Shown here one piece after another: positions 1 to 9,221 of a stretch of 64,000 bases of DNA. The DNA is taken from NCBI GenBank assembly GCA_016788205.1, contig JAEUTA010000014.1:1-64000 (forward strand), read 5' to 3'. The stretch is from Flavobacteriales bacterium. Lineage in GTDB: Bacteria > Bacteroidota > Bacteroidia > Flavobacteriales_F > PHOS-HE28. A model generated the notes under the pieces. It saw nothing but the letters and a program-made list of their open reading frames with translations, made no database searches and was not told the DNA's origin. Numbering within the stretch: the first letter of the stretch is position 1; the number at the start of each line of letters is the position of its first letter. Made by a program: the position numbers and the translations under genes.

Positions 1-141
1 TACCGAGTGGATGTACGACTACAACCATCTTCGTCCTCACAAAGCACTCGGATACCGGCCGCCAGTGCTCATCCAACCCTGATCCCAAAATGCCCTTGGA
101 GCCTCTAGTTATGATCGGCCCGAAATCAGGGGAAGCTTACA
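1..141 (+). mobile_element. right end of an IS3-family insertion sequence (partial)
   Basis: The window opens inside an insertion sequence: the last 26 codons of an IS3-type transposase are followed by about 60 non-coding bases. The string GGGGAAGCTTACA ending at 141 would fit a right terminal inverted repeat, since IS3-family ends finish in CA. The matching left end is outside the window, so the boundary is a guess. Confidence 0.45.
2..82 (+). CDS. IS3-family transposase OrfB, C-terminal fragment
   Basis: Only the last 26 codons are in the window, ending with TGA at 80-82. The peptide contains YNHLRPHKALGYRPP, the characteristic end of the rve integrase core of IS3-family OrfB (consensus YNxxRPHxALGxxxP). 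The catalytic DDE residues lie upstream of the window. The enzyme would cut and join IS ends during transposition. Whether the whole element is intact cannot be seen. Confidence 0.85.
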   Translation, partial: TEWMYDYNHLRPHKALGYRPPVLIQP

Positions 142-260
142 GGGGAGGCGGCTGTTTAGGTGGTAGGGGGTGCCCCCATCAGCTGGCTGTTCTTTCCAGC
201 GCCATGCTCTCGGCTCAGGACTTGACCAAGGGGGAGAAGTTCAGTCGAGTCTCGGTAATT

Positions 261-896
261 TCACACCACTACTGCGGCACAGGTAGCTAAGCGATGGCTC
301 AATCTGACCGTTCCCCCAGCGCTCTTTGAATGAAGAGAATCCCAGTCCCAACGATCAATTAGCACGGTATTGCGTTGAACCTGCTCGTGGCCTCTAGCGC
401 GAAGGATCAATCTGCCGTTTACACCACCACGCACATCCTCTTCGCTGCAACTAGCAACGACAAACGCCAGCATGCCATTGAGCCCTGTTGGGGAAGAGTA
501 AGTTCCATCGCAGTAACGCAATATTCCTTGGTCCACATACAAGCCGTTGAGCGCGGGTGTTCCATCAATGCGCTTGCATTCAATGCTGAAGTAGTACCTC
601 AGCTGGTCATTGAATTTCTCATGAACCGGTTGCAGCTTTAGGTCAGGATATCCTCGACTGCTTCCGGAAACATTTGGGTCTTGTGCTTCCGCATTGATAA
701 TGAACCCTTCAATTGCTCCAAGTCTGCGGCCATTGCTCAGAATATACTCGAGCAGACGATCGCGAATTCTGTTCTCATCATTTGGCAGTCGTTCACCAGT
801 CTCGATGAACTCATGTACCATCAAGCGGAACACGTCACAAACTGAATCGAAAGCACCAAGTGCAGCGCTCGACCAAAGCTTCTCTTGCACACTCAT
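261..896 (-). CDS. putative PD-(D/E)XK restriction endonuclease-like protein
   Basis: 211 residues. A PD-(D/E)XK-like core is visible: E50 in a helix, then PD at 84-85 in RGYPDLKL and E-C-K at 106-108 in YYFSIECKRI, a spacing typical of this nuclease fold. There is no signal peptide or membrane segment. It lies 5 bases downstream of the DNA methyltransferase on the same strand, so the two are almost certainly co-transcribed and form a modification/cleavage pair. Base composition is visibly more AT-rich than the housekeeping genes, which with the adjacent IS end suggests horizontal acquisition. Which sequence it cuts, and whether it acts alone or with the methyltransferase, cannot be told. An inactive or accessory role remains possible. 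Confidence 0.6.
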   Translation of the reverse strand: MSVQEKLWSSAALGAFDSVCDVFRLMVHEFIETGERLPNDENRIRDRLLEYILSNGRRLGAIEGFIINAEAQDPNVSGSSRGYPDLKLQPVHEKFNDQLRYYFSIECKRIDGTPALNGLYVDQGILRYCDGTYSSPTGLNGMLAFVVASCSEEDVRGGVNGRLILRARGHEQVQRNTVLIDRWDWDSLHSKSAGGTVRLSHRLATCAAVVV

Positions 897-901
897 ATTC
901 T

Positions 902-3778
902 TCAGGTACGTTGCGCTACATATTCAGCAGACCGCCGAAGCAACTCAGCTAAATCCACTCTTGCACTTGCCCTGTTCCAATGTCGCTTCTCATTCAGCTT
1001 TAGAATAATCATCAGATTATTTTCGAAGTAATAGACGGTGTGATGCTGGATGATATGCCCTGCCTGACTCACAAACATTGCTTGCTCAAGGTATGACTTG
1101 AGTTTTACCAGAGCCTCTTCCTCTCCGTCAGTATTGTTAAACGAGACTAGAACTGCGCGGGCAACATGATTGTGACCTCCTATCACGCTCAATTTTGGAA
1201 CAGCAGGTAGGTGCTTTTGTACTCGAGCAAAGTGTTCACTGTAAATTGTAAGGTAGGCGGCTACATCCTCTCCAGTTGGTGGGGCAAACATCTCGTCGCG
1301 ACCTTGCACGAGTGGGATGCTCACTTTGCGCGCATAGTCTACTAAGTCGATTTCCTCTCGGGACATCTCGTACAACTCCGCAACCGCTGCCCAAGCTCGT
1401 TCTTCCAATTCGCTGAGCTTTTCTTCTACGCTCAACTCGTCGCCTCCAAGAAGCTTCTGCATTTCAGTCATCAGACCGTGCGCCTCGGCCATGAAAGCTT
1501 CGGTGACGCGTACAGGAAATGCAAGCCTCTCCAAGTTAAAGGCCTGCTCGCGTTCCACACCCGCCGATGAACCAGTCATAAGTAAGTAATACCCAAACAG
1601 CTTAGAGTTGAGGATCAACGTGAGTGCTGCCAATAACTGCACATCCACCTTGTCACCGTAGATCGATGACATGGAGTCGTTGAATACCAAGTCGCGCTCA
1701 GTGTAAACGGCGTAGTTGTCGTACGTCTCGGGGATGAGCGCCTTCTTTATCAGAACCTTTGGCCCCTCGTAGATGCGTCTCTTTCTTGGATAGTGGCCGT
1801 ATTCAAACCGGAAAGGCGGCAAATGAGAAGCGTCGAAAATATACCGGTGTTTCAGCATTCTAGAATTCTCCATGTACGCCAGTCCAAACAGGTGACTCGC
1901 GTCCTGTCGAAGACTAGCATCGGTTGAACTAGGCTGAAAGCCATTCTTCATATCCAAACCATGCGATGAGAGGAAATCATCAAGGCTCGTCTCCTTGTCT
2001 ATACGCCGGATGAATTCAAAATCTCTGAGGTTGCCGCATAGCAAGAGCTTCCATAGATAATCATGTGTGCGAAGCAATTCTACGGGAACCTCCTTGATGT
2101 CGGAGGAAGAAACTAGAAGCAGATGGAACAACCTGAAAAAGGTTGTCGGTTTCAAGGAAATGTGCCTTATCCGATGAACATCCGATGGACGTCTACACCT
2201 GTATGTAACTATGGCCGCAGGCCCTATTGCGGACTTGAACAAATAGCGGCGAACAGTCGAAAGCTCAAGTATTTCTATGAGTTCAAAACGATTGAGTAGG
2301 AAGTTCCTGCGGAACCCAGGGGCGTCGCCGGACTTGTTGTACAGGATCTTGCTGGATATTATCAAACAGACAATGGTGGAGGGGCCCGAAAACTCCTCGG
2401 CCAAGGCCATGAAACTTCGGCAGATTTCCTTGTACTGTTGAGGTACACCTCGGCGAGAACAATATTCTAGATGTGAACCAGCGGTGTTGCCCCAAGGTGG
2501 ATTGCCAAGGACGAAGTCAAATTGACCACCAGAGGATAGATACTCGGGCAGTCCCGGAGTAAATGCATCGCTTCTCACAATCCCTTGCAATGCAGGCATG
2601 CTGAACGAAAGAAGCCGTTTCGGATCCACATAGTCCAGCAAGAGCACGTAGATGGAAAATCTGGTTACCTCTACTGCCTCTTTGTTAATGTCGATGCCAG
2701 AGATAGATTGATCAGCTATTCTGCTCAGTTCATCGGAAGGCAAGTATTTGCTTGATAGAAGGCTAGCCTCAATTATCCTGCGCAGCGCTTCTACCAGGAA
2801 AATGCCGCTACCACATGCTGGATCTAAGACACGAACTGCACGAACGTCCCGCTGTGCGAAAACCTGTCCCAGTATGTGCTCGACCAAGTAGGGCGGTGTA
2901 TAGAATGCCTCATCTCTTTTCTTAACCGTTTCACCAAGAAAACGCTCATAGATGGATGAGATTAACTCAATCGGTAGGATGTTAAAGTCATAGACATCAA
3001 AGAGGCTCGGCTGATCCCGATCAATGTCATCACCGCTAATAAAGGACGACAGTTTGTCCAGATGTCTTTGGTTGATAGTTGCGTACTCATCACGATCGAC
3101 AACGAACGGGCCTCCATTGAATTTGTGCCATAGGTACTTGAACAACCCATACAGCTCGTCTTTCTCTTGTATCACGTGCTTCAGCAGCCCACGATCGGCT
3201 TCTTGGTTTCCATTGAAGCCCATGTAGTTCAAGTTTGTACCTCTGTCTATCAGGTACCTAATGAAAATGAGCCTTAGAATTAGTCGGGTTGAAAATTCCT
3301 CTGCATCATTTTCCCGCAGGTACTTTGAGATGCTCTCGATATTGTTGAGTAGATACGTATCCAACCGATCCTTGATCTGAAAGTGTTTCTTCCAGAACGG
3401 TTGTGATCTGATATTCGAGAGTGTTAGTTCTAGATGATTCCCTTTTTTCAGAAGGACGTTCAATAGTCTACTCCGTGAATTGAGAGCTAGCCCATTATAC
3501 GTCGTGAAATCTCCGTCGTATACTACTAGGACAGGGATCTGCGCATTCCAACAGGCATGATGAACGCGCCTCAGCTCTTCCTCTCTGTCCTCAATCTCGA
3601 AGAACACGACGAAGGGACGTTCATCAACGCATAGGACAGCATAAGGCTGTAATTCCTCGAGGGTCCTTTGGACTCTGAGAGAAAGCTCCTCCCTCCAGCG
3701 ATCCTCATGAATGAGATAGAAAGCCGGATCACTGCTATAGCCTAACTGAGCTATGACCTGATCAATTGCCTCCGACAT
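902..3778 (-). CDS. adenine-N6 DNA methyltransferase (Eco57I / type IIG-like)
   Basis: 958 residues. Class I SAM-dependent methyltransferase core in gamma-type order: AFYTPPYLVE at 291-300 (motif X region), SAM-binding DPACGSGIF at 319-327 (motif I), and catalytic NPPW at 426-429 in VLGNPPWGN (motif IV), which marks amino-methylation of adenine. Residues 1-135 form a separate domain reminiscent of the N-terminal region of type I R subunits, but no clear PD-(D/E)XK triad is visible there. The C-terminal half (about 500-958) probably holds target recognition. The length fits single-chain type IIG/Eco57I-like or BREX PglX-like enzymes (PglX usually over 1100 residues). It starts at ATG 3778, divergent from the TPR gene, and is followed 5 bases later by a small nuclease. 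No BREX or DISARM partners are in the window. Confidence 0.85.
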   Translation of the reverse strand: MSEAIDQVIAQLGYSSDPAFYLIHEDRWREELSLRVQRTLEELQPYAVLCVDERPFVVFFEIEDREEELRRVHHACWNAQIPVLVVYDGDFTTYNGLALNSRSRLLNVLLKKGNHLELTLSNIRSQPFWKKHFQIKDRLDTYLLNNIESISKYLRENDAEEFSTRLILRLIFIRYLIDRGTNLNYMGFNGNQEADRGLLKHVIQEKDELYGLFKYLWHKFNGGPFVVDRDEYATINQRHLDKLSSFISGDDIDRDQPSLFDVYDFNILPIELISSIYERFLGETVKKRDEAFYTPPYLVEHILGQVFAQRDVRAVRVLDPACGSGIFLVEALRRIIEASLLSSKYLPSDELSRIADQSISGIDINKEAVEVTRFSIYVLLLDYVDPKRLLSFSMPALQGIVRSDAFTPGLPEYLSSGGQFDFVLGNPPWGNTAGSHLEYCSRRGVPQQYKEICRSFMALAEEFSGPSTIVCLIISSKILYNKSGDAPGFRRNFLLNRFELIEILELSTVRRYLFKSAIGPAAIVTYRCRRPSDVHRIRHISLKPTTFFRLFHLLLVSSSDIKEVPVELLRTHDYLWKLLLCGNLRDFEFIRRIDKETSLDDFLSSHGLDMKNGFQPSSTDASLRQDASHLFGLAYMENSRMLKHRYIFDASHLPPFRFEYGHYPRKRRIYEGPKVLIKKALIPETYDNYAVYTERDLVFNDSMSSIYGDKVDVQLLAALTLILNSKLFGYYLLMTGSSAGVEREQAFNLERLAFPVRVTEAFMAEAHGLMTEMQKLLGGDELSVEEKLSELEERAWAAVAELYEMSREEIDLVDYARKVSIPLVQGRDEMFAPPTGEDVAAYLTIYSEHFARVQKHLPAVPKLSVIGGHNHVARAVLVSFNNTDGEEEALVKLKSYLEQAMFVSQAGHIIQHHTVYYFENNLMIILKLNEKRHWNRASARVDLAELLRRSAEYVAQRT

Positions 3779-3948
3779 TCTGGTGCGTCAATTTTCACGT
3801 CATTGGGACGACGGACAAGATAGCGAGATTGTATCGCCGTGTAAGCAAGGATAGCTTCACACTAACTACTTGATGCGTGCTGCTAAGCAGCCACCGTCCC
3901 CCAAGCAGCGCCGCCCCCTTCCCCCGTGTCTTAGTTTAGCCCGACACG

Positions 3949-5430
3949 ATGCGCCGCTCCGCCTTCCTCATCCTGCTCGCTGCCTGCACCGCAGGATTCG
4001 CGCAAGAGCCGGTGCGCACGCATCCCTTCCTGCCCGCGCCGAACGAGGCGATCCCCACCATCAAGGGTGGCAAGGCGTACGCCACGGAGCAGTGGCGGCT
4101 GGGCAACTACAGCGTGGCGCTGGACCACTTCGCGCAGGCCTATGCGGAGGACCGCGCCGCCGGTGATCTGGAAGGCATGGCGGGCGACCTCAACCAGATC
4201 GGCCTGATCCAGTGGCGGCTCAACGATTGCTCGGCGGCCATGGCGGCCTACACCGAGTCGGCCCGGCTGGCGGAGCAGTGCGGCATGGAACGGCTGCTGG
4301 GCCTCACGTACCTCAACCGCAGCATCCTGCTGAAGAACCAGGACCTCACCGACAGCGCCTTCGGCATGAACGCGCGGGCGCTGGCCATCTTCACCCGCAT
4401 CGGAGCGGTGAAGGACCGCGCGCTGGCCCTCAACAACGAGGGGCAGATCCACAAGCACCGCGGCAGCTACGCGCAGGCGCAGGGCCTCTACCATCGCTCG
4501 TTGCAGCTGTGCGAGGCGCTGGCCGATACCGACGGCGTGGCCACGGCCTACTACAACCTGGCCGATGTGTTTGCGCGGCAGCAGCAGATGGACAGCGCCT
4601 TCGCCTATGCGCACAAGGCGCTGGCGGTGGGCCGCAGCGTGCGCACCAAGGTGCGCATCAGCGAAACGCTGGACCTGCTCTCGCGGCTGCACGAGGAGTA
4701 CGGTCGCACGGATTCGGCGCTTTTTTACAACCGCGCCTACACCGCCTATGTGGACAGCCTGGGCGCGGCGAACAAGGCGCATGCGCTGGCCATCCAGCAG
4801 GCGCGGCTGGGGGCGGAGGTGAAGGACCTGCGCATCCAGGCCTTGCAGAGCGAACAGGCGCTGCAGCGCACGCGGGGCATCATGGCGCTGGTGGGCATCC
4901 TGCTGGCGGGTGGGCTGGCCGGGCTGCTGGTGCGGCGGCAGTGGACCCGGGCGCAGGAACGCAAGCGGCAGGTGGAGGAGGAGTTGGACCAGACGCGCCA
5001 TGTGCTGAACACCCGCGACCGCGAGCTGCGCGAACACCTGCTCGCCATCGCAGAACAGGCGTCGGAGATCCAGCGGATGAAAGACCTGCTGGCCAACGTG
5101 CCGGAGAAACGCACCGTACACGAGGGCGAGGTGGCCGAACTGCTGGAGCACAAGATCCTGACGGAGGACGACTGGCAGACCTTCAAGGACAAGTTCAGCG
5201 GCATCTACCCGGACTTCTTCGGACGCATCCGCGGCTTCGGGCTGCCCTTCACCGAAGGGGAGGTGCGCTACCTGGTGCTGCTGCGCCTGGGCCTGACGCC
5301 GAAGGACATGGCGGACCTGCTGGGCATATCGCCACAGAGCGCCCGGGTGGGCAAGTTGCGGCTACGAAAGAAGCTGGATGCGGCCGGGCACACCTCCCTG
5401 GAAGACCTCCTGGAACGCTTGGTGGCGTAG
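3949..5430 (+). CDS. TPR-repeat membrane regulator with LuxR-type HTH
   Basis: 493 residues: signal peptide (1-19, ending FAQ), tandem TPR repeats at about 43-270, one transmembrane helix (310-328), a charged coiled coil (330-385), and a C-terminal LuxR/sigma-4-like helix-turn-helix (about 434-480; LGLTPKDMADLLGISPQSAR). This periplasmic-TPR / cytoplasmic-HTH layout is common among Bacteroidota one-component regulators; ligand and targets are unknown. It stands upstream of a large T9SS-secreted protein on the same strand (111 bases between stop and start), so it may regulate that gene. Very GC-rich, unlike the methyltransferase operon on its left. Confidence 0.8.
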   Translation: MRRSAFLILLAACTAGFAQEPVRTHPFLPAPNEAIPTIKGGKAYATEQWRLGNYSVALDHFAQAYAEDRAAGDLEGMAGDLNQIGLIQWRLNDCSAAMAAYTESARLAEQCGMERLLGLTYLNRSILLKNQDLTDSAFGMNARALAIFTRIGAVKDRALALNNEGQIHKHRGSYAQAQGLYHRSLQLCEALADTDGVATAYYNLADVFARQQQMDSAFAYAHKALAVGRSVRTKVRISETLDLLSRLHEEYGRTDSALFYNRAYTAYVDSLGAANKAHALAIQQARLGAEVKDLRIQALQSEQALQRTRGIMALVGILLAGGLAGLLVRRQWTRAQERKRQVEEELDQTRHVLNTRDRELREHLLAIAEQASEIQRMKDLLANVPEKRTVHEGEVAELLEHKILTEDDWQTFKDKFSGIYPDFFGRIRGFGLPFTEGEVRYLVLLRLGLTPKDMADLLGISPQSARVGKLRLRKKLDAAGHTSLEDLLERLVA

Positions 5431-5541
5431 GGTGTCAACGCGGTTGTCAACGCCTGTGCCGTCGGTTTTTGCGCACGGTGGAGCACCTTGTGGCCGAGCT
5501 CGTTACGTCCTCCTCTCACCGGTCCCCAACTCCTGTTCGCC

Positions 5542-8500
5542 ATGACCCTTCGCTCCACAACCGCCGTCGCCCTGTTGTCGCTCGTGTTGAACGCTTCGGC
5601 CCAACAGGCACCCGGCAACGACCCCTTCGCGGCCATGCACCAACGGGCACTGGCCAAGGGCGAAGGGGTGCTGCACCGGATGATGACCGGTCAGCGAACG
5701 GCCGAGACGGAGAGGCTGCGCGACCCGTTCGGGGAACTGCAGCGCAAGGCCGGTGTGCGCCCGCGCGATGCGGCGAAAGCCATCGACTACGAGTTCTACG
5801 GCGTGCACGGCTACGGCGGCAACGTGGTGCCCATGGCCACGGTGGCCGATGGCGAAGGCAATCTCTACATCACCGGTGCCAGCACACGCGGCGGTGATCC
5901 ACGCGGCCGGCAGTTCACCCTGAAACTGGATGCCAGCGGCGATACGCTGTGGAACATCCTGGAGACCGGCACGAAGTACGCGGTGGAGCACGGCATCGCC
6001 ATCACCCTGGATGCGGACGGCCTGCCCATCGTGGCGGGCACGCACTGGAACGGCACCGACATGGACATCCGCCTTTCGAAGTACGGGGCCGATGGCAGCA
6101 CCCTGTGGCAGACCACCTACGCCGGCCCGGCCGATGGCGTGGACATGCCCACTGCCCTCACCACCGATGCCAGCGGCAACGTGCTGGTCGCGGGCATCAG
6201 CTGGTCGGGCATGAGCATCGATTACCTCACGCTGAAGGTCGACGCGGCGGGCACGCAGCTCTGGGCCGCCACGGACCACGGCATGGGCGGCAACACCTGG
6301 AACGAGCCGGAAGCCATCACCACCGATGCCGATGGCAACGTGTACGTCACCGGTTTCAGCGAGAACCTGCAGTTCTGGAACGGCTACTACACGGTGAAGT
6401 ACAGCGCCAGCGGCGACCCGCTCTGGCAGCAGCGCTACACCTACACCGGTCCGCCGCAGATCAACGACAGCTACGCGCGCGCCATCGCCGTGGATGCGGA
6501 AGGCAACGTGTATGTCACCGGCACCATCGACCGTGGCAACAGCAAGTTCGGCACCATCAAGTACGACGCCGATGGTGTGCAGCAGTGGCTGAAGACTTAC
6601 CGCAGCGGCACGGAATTCACCGATGCGTACATGCTCGCCTTCGGTCCCGATGACCTGCTCTACGTGGGCGGCGAACGCAACGGCGAGTTCAGCGACGACG
6701 GTTTCGTGCTCGTCGGTTATTCCACCGCCGGTGATTCGTTGTGGGCACAGGAAACGGATGATCTCATCGACGTCACCGTGCGCCACTTGGAAGTGGATGC
6801 GGCAGGCAACGCGGTGATCTGCGGCATCGGTTCGGTAATGATCGATCCGGAGAACTTCGTGATGGTGCGCGCCGCACGCGCACAACGCTACAGCCCCACC
6901 GGTGAAACACTGGATCAAGTGACCTACCAGGCTGCGCAGGTGGATACCATCGGTTTCAATACGCTCGCGGGTGTGGACGTGGATGCGGACAACGGCATCG
7001 CGCTCACCCTCGCCATCTTCTACACCAGCCAGGGCTCGAAGACCACCACGGCGCACTTCGCGGAGAGCACCACCACGACCGACTGGGTCGCTGAAGTGGG
7101 TGACCAGCTCGGCAGCCGCACACGCATGCTCGACGGCATGGATGATGGCCTGGGCAACAGCATCTGCACCGGCGACTTCCTCACCTTCACCAGCGGCCTC
7201 AACACCACCCGCATCGTGGTGAAGCACGACGCGCAAGGCGACATCGCGTGGGAGAAACGCTACGACACGGCGGTGGATGGTCCGGCCATGGGCATTGCCG
7301 CAGCGACCGGTCACGATGGTTCGGTGCGCGTGTACCTGGTGCCCGAGGATGACTTCAGCGGCGAACCGCTCACGCTGCGTGTGAAGAAGCTGGACGCGGA
7401 CGGCAACCAGTTGTGGGAAGCGCAGAAGGCCTTGCAGAGCCCCAACCTCTATTCCATCATCACCGATGCCCTCGGTAACACCTTCCTGAGCGGCTCCGCA
7501 GTTCCCGAAGGTTCCGATGACAACGCCTTCGTGGTGGTGAAGTTCGATCCCGACGGCAATGAGGCCTGGACCAGTTTCCACGCCGTACCCGATGCCAACG
7601 CGCACAACGGCGGCGCAGCGGTGGCCACGGATGATGGTGGCATCATCCTGCCCGGCAGCGCAGGCACGGGCGGTTGGTTCGATAGCGACATGGATTTCAC
7701 CATCACCAAGTTCAACGCCGATGGTACGCTGGCGTGGTCAACACCGGTGGCCGTCGAGAACGGCAGCGGCGGCGCGGTGGATGCGCTGATCGACGATGCG
7801 GGCAACATCTACGCGACGGGTGCCGTGCAGGACCAGACCACCACGGAGTACGACCACTTCACCGCGAAGCTCTCGCCCACGGGCACCGTGCTCTGGAGCC
7901 AGCGCCACGGCGATGCCGCACACGACGAACGCACCTACACGCTGAAACAACTGAGCACCGGCGACATCGTGGTGGTAGGCTACATGCTCGCCAACGACGA
8001 AACGCTGAACAACGTGCTGATCCGCTATTCCGCCGACGGCACCGAACAGTGGGTGACGATCTCGGAAGACCAATACTTCTACCGCGACCTCTCCGTGGAC
8101 GCCGCCGACAACAGCTACATCCTGCACCAAGTGCAAGGCAACACCTTCCCGCAGCGCCTCTTCAACGGCCTCTTCTACACAACGGCGGTGGTGCGCAAAG
8201 TAGCCGCCGACGGCAGCGAAGTGGAAGAGGAGCTGACCACCGGTCCGGAGCTGAGCGAGTTCTACCCCGAGCGTCTCTTCGCCCACAACGACGGTCGCCT
8301 GGTGATGGCCGGCACCCTGCAGAACGAGAGTTTCTACGAAGGCATCCAACTGATCGGCTCCGAGCTGGAAGTGGCGACATCGATCCCTGCTGTGGATGGA
8401 CGCAACAGCGGTGGCATCGGCACGGCATATCCGAACCCGTTCAGCGATGTGACGCGGATAGCGGTTGAACTGTCAACCCCGGAACGCGTGAGCGTGTTGG

Positions 8501-8664
8501 TGCATGATGCGCAAGGGCGCTTGGTGTACCAAGTGGCTGAGCGCGTGTACGGCGCGGGGCTGCATAATGTGGTGCTGGATGCGGAAGGGTTGGCGCCGGG
8601 GCACTACACGTACCAACTGCGTGTGGGGGCGGTGCGGAGGAACGGGAAGGTGGTGGTGGAGTAG
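5542..8664 (+). CDS. T9SS-secreted SBBP-type beta-propeller protein
   Basis: 1040 residues from ATG 5542, chosen over an upstream in-frame start at 5488 because it gives a clean signal peptide (MTLRSTTAVALLSLVLNASA). The body consists of about 45-60-residue units with D-x-x-G-N-x-Y-x-T-G and K-Y-x-x-x-G-x-x-x-W patterns, as in SBBP/YD-like beta-propeller repeats. The last 80 residues (from YPNPFSDVTR) form a type A T9SS sorting domain with the usual YPNPF start, G-x-x-V-Y centre and basic-rich KVVVE end. It is therefore exported by Sec, crosses the outer membrane through T9SS and is anchored to or released from the surface. No catalytic residues were recognised; adhesion or binding is a guess. 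Confidence 0.85.
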   Translation: MTLRSTTAVALLSLVLNASAQQAPGNDPFAAMHQRALAKGEGVLHRMMTGQRTAETERLRDPFGELQRKAGVRPRDAAKAIDYEFYGVHGYGGNVVPMATVADGEGNLYITGASTRGGDPRGRQFTLKLDASGDTLWNILETGTKYAVEHGIAITLDADGLPIVAGTHWNGTDMDIRLSKYGADGSTLWQTTYAGPADGVDMPTALTTDASGNVLVAGISWSGMSIDYLTLKVDAAGTQLWAATDHGMGGNTWNEPEAITTDADGNVYVTGFSENLQFWNGYYTVKYSASGDPLWQQRYTYTGPPQINDSYARAIAVDAEGNVYVTGTIDRGNSKFGTIKYDADGVQQWLKTYRSGTEFTDAYMLAFGPDDLLYVGGERNGEFSDDGFVLVGYSTAGDSLWAQETDDLIDVTVRHLEVDAAGNAVICGIGSVMIDPENFVMVRAARAQRYSPTGETLDQVTYQAAQVDTIGFNTLAGVDVDADNGIALTLAIFYTSQGSKTTTAHFAESTTTTDWVAEVGDQLGSRTRMLDGMDDGLGNSICTGDFLTFTSGLNTTRIVVKHDAQGDIAWEKRYDTAVDGPAMGIAAATGHDGSVRVYLVPEDDFSGEPLTLRVKKLDADGNQLWEAQKALQSPNLYSIITDALGNTFLSGSAVPEGSDDNAFVVVKFDPDGNEAWTSFHAVPDANAHNGGAAVATDDGGIILPGSAGTGGWFDSDMDFTITKFNADGTLAWSTPVAVENGSGGAVDALIDDAGNIYATGAVQDQTTTEYDHFTAKLSPTGTVLWSQRHGDAAHDERTYTLKQLSTGDIVVVGYMLANDETLNNVLIRYSADGTEQWVTISEDQYFYRDLSVDAADNSYILHQVQGNTFPQRLFNGLFYTTAVVRKVAADGSEVEEELTTGPELSEFYPERLFAHNDGRLVMAGTLQNESFYEGIQLIGSELEVATSIPAVDGRNSGGIGTAYPNPFSDVTRIAVELSTPERVSVLVHDAQGRLVYQVAERVYGAGLHNVVLDAEGLAPGHYTYQLRVGAVRRNGKVVVE

Positions 8665-8701
8665 GGGGAGATTAAGTTCAGCGTTTCTCCGCACAAGTAA
8701 T

Positions 8702-8733
8702 GCATAAGCCCCGCCGTTTGGCGGGGCTTATGC
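8702..8733 (+). terminator. intrinsic terminator after the beta-propeller gene
   Basis: Perfect 14-bp inverted repeat (8702-8715 with 8720-8733, loop GTTT), GC-rich, followed by TCTTT. It lies 38 bases after the stop of the secreted propeller gene. It could also act on the other strand for the small minus-strand ORF at 8749-8838. Confidence 0.85.
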
Positions 8734-8748
8734 TCTTTAAGAGTTCAC

Positions 8749-8838
8749 CTACTTGTGTAGTTCTCGTAGGATCTGGATCAAGAGCACCATGAACAATAGA
8801 ACGAACCATCGTGGTTCCCTTGGCTCATTTTTAGCCAT
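8749..8838 (-). CDS. possible 29-residue single-span membrane peptide
   Basis: A short ORF from ATG 8838 to TAG 8749-8751. The peptide has a charged start (MAKNEPREPR), one hydrophobic stretch (WFVLLFMVLLIQIL) and a basic end, the layout of small inner-membrane proteins. The strong hairpin at 8702-8733 lies just downstream on this strand. There is no clear ribosome binding site and codon use is AT-rich, so this may be chance. Confidence 0.25.
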   Translation of the reverse strand: MAKNEPREPRWFVLLFMVLLIQILRELHK

Positions 8839-9221
8839 AGCGTGAATTGTAGTGTCGGCACCTATGCCGCTCGTTACGAAAAAGAAGTTGATCCTCTTCT
8901 TCTACGGCTCTGAGGTTCGAGCCGAATACTGTTTAGTAACAAACAGTAGAGCAACATTTTACGGACCGTTGCTCAGTGTCCGAAGTGCCCGGGCGCGGGC
9001 GTTGGATGACGTGCAAATATAGTTATCGATTCAGACCTGCGCCGGGTCTTCCGTCCTCGGAGACCCTGCGCGTCTCGTGCTCACTATCCAATAGCACAGG
9101 CGTCATCTTCCAGCGCCCTACATTCGCTTCGTTCACTGTCGCTGCAACTGCGTTCGAAGGACCGATGGACCAGCGCATGATATCCAAGAAGATCGCCAGC
9201 CCGATCAGTCATTCCTAAGTC
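8839..9221. other. 383-base stretch without a convincing gene
   Basis: Short open frames here (for example 8864-9022 and 8976-9218, both plus) have compositions unlike the confident genes and no recognisable domains. An imperfect inverted repeat GGGTCT ... AGACCC lies at about 9045-9067. The region presumably carries the promoter of the Fic gene, but no clear Bacteroidota promoter was found. Confidence 0.4.

Noticed and set aside
5503-7605. Open frame of 700 codons on the minus strand opposite the T9SS propeller gene
   Set aside because: It is an antisense shadow of a GC-rich gene: composition is dominated by H, R, A and V with no domain, and the plus-strand gene has signal peptide, repeats and sorting tail.
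8976-9218. 80-residue plus-strand open frame before the Fic gene
   Set aside because: Composition random, no start signal, no domain; probably non-coding.
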